The notes under the pieces are model-generated. The model saw only the letters and a list, made by a program, of their open reading frames with translations, ran no database searches and was not told the origin of the DNA. A stretch of 64,000 bases of DNA from contig JAJEKV010000034.1 of the NCBI GenBank assembly GCA_021234155.1, positions 9,623,614 to 9,687,613 on the forward strand. The letters are read 5' to 3'. Below are positions 48,621-59,170 of the stretch, piece by piece. Numbering within the stretch: position 1 is the stretch's first letter; the number at the start of each line of letters is the position of its first letter. The translations under genes were made by a program, and so were the position numbers. This stretch comes from Isoetes taiwanensis. Taxonomy: Eukaryota; Streptophyta; Lycopodiopsida; Isoetales; Isoetaceae.

Positions 48621-50172
48621 TATGTTGACATAGCTTATTATTTTATAGCTCTTAGTTGTGCCCATATTTTGATTTCATATGCATCCATAGCATAGCTGTG
48701 CCACTCTAGGCTTTTTATTCACTCACATATTGGGTTTTATGTTATGGACACATTTTAATCCATTCTAAGTCAACCACATCTCGAGTTTCATGTTCTTATA
48801 GGGATACCTTTTAATCTATCTAGACCTTCTAGACTCTAATATTTTTTAAATTTTGCGTCTTGGCCATTGGGTTAATCTCAGTCTTGAGATGGTCATTGAA
48901 TGGCATTTGTGGTAGGTGTTTTTTCGAGTGGGTGTTTTATTTGTCTCCTACTTATGGGTATGCCCCCCTTGGAGGTTGAGCAGGTTTCTTTCTTTTCGAA
49001 AGAGGTGGGTGTTTTGTTTTGTCTCTTATGCTTATGGTTATGCCCTCTTGGAAGTTGAGCGGGTTTTTCTTTTATTCTGGCATAGTTTGTTTCCTAGTTT
49101 TTGTTGAGTTCTTAACTTGGTTGTGCACTTCCTATTAGTCTTTTCAATGGAGTTCCTTTTAGTTCCATGGAGTTGATTGTTATATGCTTGGTAGGTGAGG
49201 CTTCTTCAGTCGGTATTAGTTTGTTGTGCATTGGGGAGAATTGCGGTTGTAGTGCATTTTTGGAGGGTCTCTCCCATGAGTTGGAGCTTCGTCTACTGGC
49301 CACCAAATTTGGTTGTGTTCCGAAGTTGCTAATGGTTTTTATGGTGTAGGTTCCTTTTCCCCTTGTGTCAATGTTGTGGCGGTTCATGCAAAATCGTTCC
49401 GTCTAGTTGCCTTTTCAACCCTTGCTCCTACCTTTCTAGGCATCGCATGCCTTCATCCTCCTCTTGTGGGACACTTTGATAATCAAGAGGATACTCATGG
49501 AGCTTTGTGCCTTGTTGAGTTCTCTCTTTGGCATTCCTTGGGGGAGGGGATTGTCGAACTTCGGTGTCTTTTGTTAAGGTGTGAAGCCTCTACGCTTATT
49601 GCCATGCATTCCTTTATGTTTTACACCGCCTTATGCACTTGTAACCTTGTCGACACTATGTTGCTTGGTGCCTCGTTCTTATAGTTCTCCTCGATTTGGG
49701 CTTTGATCAGTTTCTTGTCTGTTGTCCCTCTTGTTTAAGACCAATCCCCTCATGGCTAGCTTTGCCTTGTGCCCTTGTAGACTTTCTTGTGCCACTTTGT
49801 GCCCGCATTTGGACTTGACGTATATTTGGAGGTCTTGGTTATCTTGGATAGTCAAATGATTGTTTGAGTCCTTTGCAAATGTCCTTGTTGGCTCTCCAAC
49901 TTGCATCGCTCATGTTCCTAGACGATCTAGTCGTTGGTTAAGCTTTGGGCATGGCTTTTTTCTCATTGTAGGGTATATTATCCTGAGTGCCATGAATTGT
50001 ATAGTTTTAAGTTGTGGCATTGAATCCTTCTTCTTTTGTTGTATATGCTTAAGTGTTGGTATTGAGTAGCTATTGGCCTTCATACAACCCTTTTGTCATT
50101 ACCTTGTTAGGGCTGGTTATTGAACTCTGTGAGATGAGGTCATTAAGTTCTTTCTTTTCTGCCTCTTTTTTT

Positions 50173-50375
50173 CAGCAGGGTTGTTTGGTGTTGTCGGTTT
50201 CTGTTGAGTGCAACTAGGCTCTAGAAGTATGATTTATCTGCGTTTCGAGATAAGCAGATAAATCCGCTTCTTGAGGCTAGTTGACGTGGCCCCCTAGAGT
50301 TTTTAAGTCCGTTTCCTCCTTGTTTGTCTCTATCAGCCGTTCTCGAGCCTCTCCTCCTTCGGTCGCTTGTTCCCC
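50173..50375 (+). repeat. B1-A2 junction of element I
   Basis: B1 ends CTAGGCTCTAGAA and A2 starts GTATGATTTATC with nothing between, as expected for the internal junction of a split-repeat element. A pyrimidine tract and CAG (TTTTTTTCAG) lead into B1. Confidence 0.9.
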
Positions 50376-53300
50376 ACCCCCACCCTCTTGTACCTTTGAG
50401 TGCCTTATGGTTCTTAGGTGTCTCTTTGTTTAGTTCTAGTTACGTGTTGTCATTTCTTTGTTTTTTTCTGAGAAGTAGCTTGGATTAAATATTGTTCTTT
50501 GGTCTTGAGTTCTTTTGCAAGGGTTGGTGGTCCTCGTGCCAAGTGTTGATGTTGTAGTGATTCTCTTTTCATGGTTGGTGGTCTTTTCTGGCATGCCTTT
50601 GTATTCAAGTCTTTCTTTCATTCAGGGGTGTAGTGTTTCCCCTTTTGATCTAAGCATATACGTTTAGTATTTTTATTGTTGTTGATCTTGAGCGCTTTTA
50701 CAATGACTGGCGGTCTTTTTGCCAAGTATACGTATTGTTATTGTTATTGCTTTCTTTTCTGGAGTGATTATTCATTTTTGGCATGCCTTTCTCTCGTTGA
50801 GGGTTGTAGTAATGTTGTGGTGGTCCTTGTGCCAGAGAGATGGTGGCCTTTATGCTTATTATTGTTTTAGTCTAGAGTCCTCCTACGATGGTTGGTGGTC
50901 CTCGTGCCAGGTATAGGTATTGGTGTTGTAGTGGCCCTCTTTTCCTGAGCCCTCATGCTATGAGTGTTGCTCCTTGTGGCATAGGTTTGGTGGCACTCAT
51001 GCCTGGAATAGGGCCCTCGTGCCCAGTGGATGTTGGATTGGTGGTTTGGATTGGTGGTTTTTGCAGGTTATAGATCGAGGTTTGTTAGCTTGGATGCACT
51101 TATTCCTCACTCTGATTTCTTTGGGAGTGGTCTCTTGTGCAAGGTTGGGGTCGTCGTTGCAAATGATGGAGATGAAGCTTTACAAATCTTCATTATAACG
51201 TTGTTATCAATTATTATACAAATTTGTCTAATGGTAGCCGATTATTCTTGTACACCTGAAAAGGTTATTGTGTACACCTAAAAAGGCCGGTGGGCATGAG
51301 GGTTTTTGTTGATCAGCAGGGTTGTTTGGTGTTGTCGGTTTCTGTTGAGTGCAACTAGGCTCTAGAACACATATTATGTTCTTGGAGGCACACATAGCTA
51401 TAAAGCAAGGAAAGAACTATCAAAAGAAGAAAGCCAGAATGAAGTCTGGAAGAGTGTGGAAGCACATATCTATGTGGGATTAACACACGAAGAGGCAAAA
51501 GTCATTGCCGTGAGCCATAATCTCGACAATGACTTCAGATTAAAAATGAGCCTCATCGACAAAATCCGTTTCATGCACCGAGAATATGTACGATTTATCT
51601 GCGTTTCGAGATAAGCAGATAAATCCGCTTCTTGAGGCTAGTTGACGTGTCCCCTTGAGAGTGTTTCCCCTTGAGAGTGTTTCCTTTGGAGTATTTAAGT
51701 CTGTTTTTCCCCTTTTGTCTCTATCAGCCGTTCTCGAGCCTCTCCTCATTAGGTCGCCTGCCCGCATATTGCACTCCGGTTACCGTCCTCCAGCAGAAAT
51801 CCGCCTTTTCTATGGCGGCCTCTCTGGGTAGTGTTTTCAGGTCTGTATGTTGCGGCCGATTTGTTTCTTGAGGGCGTTTCGGGTTTGTTTCTTGAGGGCA
51901 TTTTGATGCATCTTTCCTTTCGGCGGTCTGGAGTCGACACTTTGCTTGCCCGTTGGGTTGGTTTTAGGGTTGTGGTTCGAGGTTGTTCGTGCTTCCTTGG
52001 TTTTGTGCATCAGATGTCACTCTTTTTAGCCTAGCAGTAGTCACTTCAGGAATCGACGTCTTCCTTCTTATCCCTTCCATCGTAGTTCACTTCTCACCCA
52101 GCTTGTCTTGATCGATTTTAGATTTGGCTGGTAGGATTTTGTCCCTTGCATCGTAGTTCACTTCTCACCCAGCTTGGCTTGATCGATTTTAGATTTTGCT
52201 TGTAGGATTCTGGTCTGTGCCTTAGCTCTGGTGGTGCTTAGCTCTTATTTCGTGGTTTGGGTTTTGCTATTTCCGTTGTTTCGCTGAGGTCTTGTGCTTA
52301 GTTTCCCAGCCCCTGCTGTCTATACACAGAGCTCACTGCTTGCTTGGTTTAACTGGAGTTCACTGCCCGCCTGGTTTATCTGGGTCTTTTGCGTCTAACA
52401 TTGTGCGGGGCCGACTTCCTGACTGACATGCTCTGCAGAGTTCTTTGTTCGCATTATTTGGTTGTGGATTTGGTCTAGGCAAGCCTTGCCTGTGGTTGTA
52501 GATAACGGTAAGCTGTATTATTTTTTCATCTTGCTATTATGATTTGCTAACCATAGATGCAGAGACCGTTGGGTTTGTTTGGCTACTTCTCTTTTCAGTA
52601 CAAGATAGATGGAAGTTTACTCTGATAATCGTCAGGATCAAAAGGTTTTGAGCCATTGGAGGGCAGATTATGATGCTCTGTTCAGGTTTTGAAGCCTTTT
52701 TCTTCTGCTGTAGCAACTACCTTTAAACAAGCTGACAGGATCGCAATGAGTATTTTAACTAGCAGCGCTTGTAGAATTTGGTGCTCGTGTTTCCTCTGTC
52801 TAGTTTATGAGCGCATGGACATTTCTCTAAAATTTGTCAAGTCTTTGGTCAATTTTCTAACGGATTTGCCAGGTTCATGTTATGGATCAACACAGGATAC
52901 ATGATAATTTAAGTCTTGTCGCGTTATTCTGATTCTACTAATGATTTGCTTCCTCTCTATTTATTTTGTGCAAGTATGACAGGCTCAGATACTTCCATCG
53001 AGGCATCCTGAATCAAGCTTCAGTCGTGTTTGCAGTCGTGTTTGCAGCATCTTATTTGATCCACTCTTCTTGAGTTGAGCGTTCTACAAGCGTTCTATAG
53101 ACTTCTCTGTTCTGTCTATGGTCACGATTGTGCTGGGAAACTCTTTTGGCAGCCACTAGATAGAAGCCACTAGTATGTAGACAAATTTTGTTGTTTTATA
53201 GCCTCACGAGTTGGTTGTCTATTTTAATGCTGTCATCTTAGCTACCATCTTTTATGTTTCCTTGGAACTGATTGAGTAGTATCTAAAGTGTTTTGCACAA

Positions 53301-56300
53301 CTTCAAGTTCACAGATTTAGCATTCGGGTGATGACAGCAGGAGCAGAACCGTATTAAGTCCGTTGATATAGAGGTGTCCCTTGCTTTTCAGGGACTCAAG
53401 TTGCTTTAATTTTCTGTTCTAGCTAAGACAAGACCAAGGTTTTCCAATCAGGCACTGGCCATAAAGTTTTTATTTCAAACTAGGTGTAAGTCATGTTGTA
53501 GCAGCGATGTCAGTCATTTGCTTGGGTATGCTTGTTTAGGTCTAGGGATTCTGCAAGTGGCTTTTGTGTTGGGGCATGACGCTGTCAAAGTTTTTAAGTT
53601 TGTGGAACCTCGTATCAGCTATATGAGACAGCCCTGCACTTTGGGTATCATTGCTTCTGGATTGCATCTCAACTGTCTTTTAGAGTTCTTTTTATTGTTC
53701 TTTTGATATTGTAGGGTGTTCTTTTTATTCTATGCACTTGAGGCGTCTCGCCCTTGGGTATAGCATATAGGCTTGATTTGTCCTCGTTTTGGCATCGTGC
53801 ACTTGGTTATAATATATTTGATTTCTCCTCGTTTTAGCTTCGATGGTATTCATTTACGCTGCACAAGTTCCCAGTTGTTTCTCTTGGTCTCGTAGTTGTC
53901 TACCATGGGTTAAGCGCATGCAATTATGACCTTAGTATAGACCTAGTCTAGTGCATATCATAGGTGGTCATCATGACCATGTTAGGAGCTAGTAGAGTTC
54001 TACTATGGGTAATCTCACACAAGGATGTCCATAAGATTTCGTAGTGTCTTGCCATCTAGAGGTCTAGCTGTTGTCTCGCCATCTAGAAGTCTAGCTTGTT
54101 GTCTACAAGTCTAGGAATATAAATGTGGCAAGGTGTTGGGCCTTTTCATGGCTGCATTATGCACAAGTTTTAGGGTTCATCTTTTGTGTATTTTATGGTT
54201 TGGTTTTGTCATAGGGATCTTGGAGCTTTAGTATTTTGGCCTGTGACAAGGTAGGATTGGTTGTGCAAGTTTAATTTGGTAGGTGGCATGCCATTTTTTA
54301 TCGGTTACCCCTTGTTAGAGGTAGTTCTAGTTTATCATGCAGAATAGACCTTGAGGTAGGCTTGTATAGGTTCACACAGTAACGTGGATCATGCCGCTTG
54401 TGTGCCTTAGGTTTGAGTATGGGTTTGTCTTCTTTTAGACTCTTCCATGAGTTGCTTTATTGTTTTACAGATGTTTTGAATGTTGCTATCAAGCTTGGTT
54501 AATTTGTATACCAATCCATGGTGGTGTGGTGCTTTGGGGTTGCTTTTTGGAATGACACATGCATTGGTTCTTGGGTGTAGGTCACTATTGACCTTTATTA
54601 GGGGGTATTTTACAATATGGTATCTATGTTCGTAGGGAAGTCTACATTTTTGCCTCGTTCACTTCATTTTAGTTGAGTTGCTACTTTTTCGTGGAGATGC
54701 ATCCTTTAAGGCTAGCATAAGCTGCACAAGAGTAATTATATTAGTGGCACTCAGTTTTGGTTTTAGGTTTTGCTCTCTTGCCTTGTTTTGTAAGTATTTT
54801 GGCTTTATCTCTCAACTTGTCTCTTTATTTAGGTGGTCTAGTGGTATAGGACCACTCGCATTGCAACGAATAGGTGTTTGTATCTATCCTAAGTTGCCTG
54901 TTTTTGGAGCGACCTAGTCGCATAAGGTTTTAGTTCTTCTTATGTGTGTCTTGTATCACATATTGGTAGGGCGCGAGCATTGTGGTTTCTAGACCCTTGT
55001 CTACTAATTGCATTTTCCTTGACTCACACTTTTAAGGATCATGCCTTAGGGTTTGCTATTATTCATGACTCATCTTATGCTATGGCTCTGTATGGGTTCT
55101 ATCCGCGGAGTTGAGCTGCATCAATAACTTTGCCACCCTAGGTTGTCTCAGTCTTTCTTGTAGAGTCATAGTTTTTTAGGTCTTCCAGACTCCAGTATGT
55201 TAAATTTTGCATCTTTGCTCTTCAGTTATACTCGATCTTGAGAAGGTTAGTATTGGCATGTAGCTTTGCTCATTTATATGCTTCACATTTTTTAGTTTAG
55301 CATTTGTTATTTAAGTCAGTCCGCTGTAAAGTTTGAAGACATCCTCTTTCTCTCTTTCAAGAGTTGGTTGGTCTATGTAAGTTTAATTGAAGACGTCCGG
55401 TTCTCTCTTTACAAGAGTTGGTTGGTCTATGTCAGTTTATTTGAATGCCTTTAGATTAAATGTTAGCATTGCAACTTTGAAAGGACGCTTCTTATTTGGG
55501 CGCTATAGTTAGTAGTTTTCCAAGTTGGCTAATGGTTTCTATGGTATAGGTTCTTTTAGCTGGGATGTTAAAGATCTTGCAGTTTTGTACCTGTCGTTTT
55601 TGAGTTGTGTCCACGTGCTCTCGGGGGGGCTTTGAAGGCTAGTTGACCTTGGTTGACCGTTGTGCCAGTCTCAAACCTTGCTTCTGCCTTTATAGTAATC
55701 ACATGCCATGGTGCTTCTACCCTTCTCCCTGCTTGATTTCGGTAGGATTGGGTATTTTGCAGGGGCGTATAGCTTGATTCTCTCATTCCTTGGCCTCACC
55801 TTCCCTTCATTTTACCAGCCTTTGCATGCTTTAATTTGTGCATAATTTGTTGGGGGTGTTTAGGATGTGTACTTGTTTAAGCTTTCTGTTTTGGTTTGCC
55901 TTCTCAAGCGAAGTCCTTATGGATGCATAGCTCAGTTTTGTAGATTTTGATCTATGTGGTGTTTTGAGTTCGCTTTGAGTTGCACTGATTTAGTTTCTAT
56001 TTTGGTGCTGTGTTATTCTAAAGCTTTGTAGTCTTAGGCCTTGTGAAATTTGGAGCTTTGCTCCTCTTATTCAAGTAGTAGTATACTGGTAGTTTTGTGC
56101 TCTTAACGTGTTTTACATGTCTTCTTTTATACTTGCTCTTTTGCAGTTGGAGGTTGTATGTGAATTTCATCAGCTTTTTAGCTTTTGTTCCATCTCTATT
56201 TTAGGGTTCCTTTGTACTATTAGTTGTTGGGACCTGCTTTGTGTATTCCTCTCAATGTCTTGCTGCTTTTTCCCATGCTCCTTTTGTAGTTACGGGTGGC

Positions 56301-56605
56301 TTTGTACCCTTAGGTTATCTTGCACGCACTTGTTAGTTTGTCTTTATTTCGTTTTGTGTGCTTATTGATTCTCTTTGGTTCGTCCGTCTTGCACGGATCT
56401 GGCCTTTGGACTTCGTTCCACTTTAGAGTTTAGAGATGAGATCTGTGCCCGTTTCTCTTCCCTTATCTACGTTGTCACATTTGCAATGGGCATGTTGGTT
56501 GCTACCTAGCATTCTAGATGCAAGGATGTGGTCACTATTTGGTTTTACTGCCTCTTTTTTCAGCATGGTTGTTGGTTTGTGTTGGAGTTCAACTAGGCTC
56601 TAGAA

Positions 56606-56765
56606 GTACGATTTATCTGCGTTTCGAGATAAGCAGATAAATCCGCTTCTTGAGGCTAGTTGACGTGTCCCCTTGAGAGTGTTTCCTTTGGAGTATTTAA
56701 GTCTGTTTTTCCCCTTTTGTCTCTATCAGCCGTTCTCGAGCCTCTCCTCATTAGGTCGCCTGCCC
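56606..56765 (+). repeat. A4 split repeat directly after B3
   Basis: Starts GTACGATTTATCTGCG immediately after the CTCTAGAA end of B3. It holds the hairpin and a TATTTAAG TATA-like site. Confidence 0.9.
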
Positions 56766-56924
56766 CCCCCTCCCAACCCCTTGTGCCTTTGGGCCATTTG
56801 TTCTCTGATCTCATTTCCTTGTTCTTACTAGGAAGTAACTTCTAGTATTCTTATTGTCGTGCTTTGGTTTTCTCATCTTTCGTTCATTAAAGGCTTTGGT
56901 TATATTGTGATGGTGCTTGTGCTA

Positions 56925-57080
56925 GCGAGAGTTTGGCCCTCGTGCCATGGGAGTTTGGCCCTCGTGCCATGCGAGAGTTTGGCCCTCGTGCCAAGTTGTG
57001 GATGTTGTAGTGGACCTCGTGCCATGGGTGTTCACCCTCGTGCCAGAAATTTGGTGGCCCTCGTGCTTGGGTTAGGGCCC
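56925..57080 (+). repeat. Short tandem GGCCCTCGTGCCA repeats in element II
   Basis: GTTTGGCCCTCGTGCCATGG and shortened forms recur about six times. Related GGTCCTCGTGCCAGG units occur at 50820-51020 in element I, at the matching position. Confidence 0.85.
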
Positions 57081-57777
57081 TCATGCCCGGTGGATGTTGC
57101 ATTTGGTGGTTTTTGCAGGTTACAGGTCGAGCTCAGTTGGCATGGTTGCATTTATCCCCGTGATTGGTTGGCTTGCAGATGGATGGCCTTGTAGGCATGA
57201 GGCACTTCGTGGAGTTGGGTGGTGGTTAGAATGAGTGGATGTTCCTCTCGAGTTGTATGAGCTCTCATGTTGTTGGGGTCATGGTTTTGCAAACAACGGA
57301 GTTGCAGGCTTAAGGCTTATTCCACTATCACTTTGTAGTCCTCTATACTAGTTTGTCATGGTACTTGTTTATACTTGTGCACCCAAAAAGGCCGGTGGGC
57401 ATGAGGGATTTTGTTGGAAGTGTTCTAAGAATATGATGTATTTTTTCATTTTGAAGTGAAAGGAGGGCTCCTATGGCTCATTCATTCACAGCATGGTTGT
57501 TGGTTTGTGTTGGAGTTCAACTAGGCTCTAGAAGTAGAGTTCAAACAAGTGCATGGAGAAGACTTCAAAAAACAAAAGAACAAGCTCCAAGAACTTCGCG
57601 AAGCCTGTGTCACAGAGTGCTGCCTTAGTTATGATTTGGACAAGAAGCCCATAATGGCGGTGAAGCAGTACGACAACTACTTCCAGCTTGCTTTCAGGGG
57701 CCAGTCAAGTAAGTAAAACTTTTAATTTAGTCTTTTAGTGTATGTTTAGTGTGGTTTGAAGTGTGTATTAGCCTCAA

Positions 57778-57970
57778 GCTGTATAAATTTATACCTACCA
57801 TGGAAGCCCGCACCATGTTAGAATTGAAACAGGTTCAAGTCACGGTGTAAACGGTATAAATTTATACAGTGACCTGCTTTGGTATAAATTTATACCGTGC
57901 CTTGGCATGTTGCGCATTTAGATAGTGGAACCCTTCCATGGTTGGTTTAAATGTTTACCGTGTCATTATC
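57778..57970. repeat. Palindrome cluster in an intron of the methyltransferase gene
   Basis: Within intron 57709-58019: CTGTATAAATTTATACC, ACGGTATAAATTTATACAG and TTGGTATAAATTTATACCG, plus a diverged GGTTTAAATGTTTACC. Same 16-bp family as in the promoter. Confidence 0.9.
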
Positions 57971-58984
57971 TCTGTTACGCTATTCCACACTAAACTACTT
58001 GACTTCAACCATTAACAAGTGTGGGATCTTCAAGAAAGAATTTTCTGCATGTTCGAGGATGGTGAGCTTAAAGAACAAGCTAGCTCCGCAGGAAAAAAAC
58101 CACAAAAAGGTGGTGAAGCAAAACAAAAAAAATATGAGCATTGTACCCTGGATGCAGCTACAGGGTCTAAAAAGCAAAGAAATTTTTGTGCGACTCTTAG
58201 AGAAAGTTGTGGCCAAGGAATTCACACTAGATGAAATGGCTAAGGAAGCTAAGACGTAAGCCTCAGTTACTATGCCGTGTTCTTCTTTCCTTTCTTTGTC
58301 TTACAACATTTTTCTCTGTGCAGTCCGAAAGACATTGTCACCTGCCAGGCCGAGTTAATGAAGCAACTAAACCTAGAAGACTGGGAGGAGTGCAAGCTTC
58401 TTTACCCAACTTGTACCACATATAGTTCAATCAGAGAGCACGCAGTTAACTTCAGTGGCTGGGTAAGTTTTGCAGAAAATATGTTTTGTCTTCGTGCCTT
58501 TGTCTCACTATTTTCTTACAGAACAAGAAGAAAGGACTACCAGCAGGATTTTTAAACCTGGTTCGTAGGGCCAAAGAGGAGAGGCAGAGACTCAAGGCCA
58601 TTGAACGGGGAAAAGAAGTCGCCGCTAGCAGTTTTGACGCTAGCTATGAGAGATTTACAACTTTTGGTCAGGACTGCTTGTACAGGGTTTTCCAGGGTGA
58701 TTGCACCAGGCTGGGGACTCTTTTGGACAAGCAAAATTTTACACTGTGCATTGCAGATATTCCATATGGTTTTAAAATTAAAGATAGCGCCTTTGATGAG
58801 GAGGCTTTCACGCACGTGCAAGTTCGTGCTTTTTTGGACGGACTAAAGGAAGTCACGCTTTCTGCAAACTGGAGGGTTATCATTTTTCATTCCGACCTGC
58901 ACACGATGTCTGTGCTTAAACCTATGGGAGCGGTCTGTAACGCCGGCTTCGAAAACTGCATTTGGTAAGGTTTACATTCATTGC

Positions 58985-59170
58985 TTTTCTTTTTACTGTA
59001 ACTCCACGGTATAAATTTATACCAGAGTTGCCTTAAGGTTTAAATTTATACGGCTGGAGCAACCGTGGTATAAATTTATACAGCAAGGGAACCTTCATAT
59101 AAATTTATACGGCATGGTACCGTGGTATAAATTTATACAGCAAGGCAAACGTGGTATAAATTTATACCAC
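58985..59170. repeat. Palindrome cluster in the last intron of the methyltransferase gene
   Basis: Six copies or variants of GGTATAAATTTATACC within intron 58965-59240, spaced about 20-40 bp, two of them perfect 16-mers. The intron keeps normal GT-AG ends. Confidence 0.9.

Larger units (their letters stand above)
45411..51367 (+). mobile_element. Split-direct-repeat element I (5957 bp), non-coding
   Basis: The layout is A1 (45411-45559), a 4.6-kb body, B1 (50173-50226), A2 (50227-50375), a 0.94-kb body, B2 (51313-51367). A1 and A2 differ at about one base in 149; B1 and B2 are identical. It starts GTATGATTTATCTGCG and ends AACTAGGCTCTAGAA. A1-body-B1A2-body-B2 is the architecture of PAT/Ngaro retroelements. 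No reverse transcriptase, recombinase or other protein is recognisable; the plus strand is T/G-rich with only short open frames. Left flank GATTA and right flank CACATATT rejoin the ParB frame. The A repeat holds an ACGTGGC box and a TTTTTAAG TATA-like site. Confidence 0.8.
51588..57533 (+). mobile_element. Split-direct-repeat element II (5946 bp), non-coding
   Basis: Same layout as element I: A3 (51588-51763), a 4.8-kb body, B3 (56561-56605), A4 (56606-56765), a 0.72-kb body, B4 (57488-57533). A3 and A4 match except for a 16-bp duplication in A3; B3 and B4 are identical to each other but differ from B1 and B2. Bodies share only scattered homology with element I, for example GCTAATGGTTTCTATGGTAT near 55517 versus 49330 and AAAGGCCGGTGGGCATGAGG near 57388 versus 51283. 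It starts GTACGATTTATC and ends CTCTAGAA. Flanks GAATAT and GTAGAG rejoin the ParB-methyltransferase frame. No protein is recognised. Confidence 0.8.

Noticed and set aside
45411-57533. Helitrons as the explanation for the two 5.95-kb insertions
   Set aside because: Lack of duplication and the terminal hairpin fit, but the ends are not TC...CTRR on either strand, the insertion is not between A and T, and the internal B-A junction fits split direct repeats better.
45411-57533. Ordinary LTR retrotransposons or ordinary introns
   Set aside because: No sequence is repeated at both ends of an element; A and B repeats are interleaved. As introns they would need GT-AA ends, and nearby AG sites mostly create stops.
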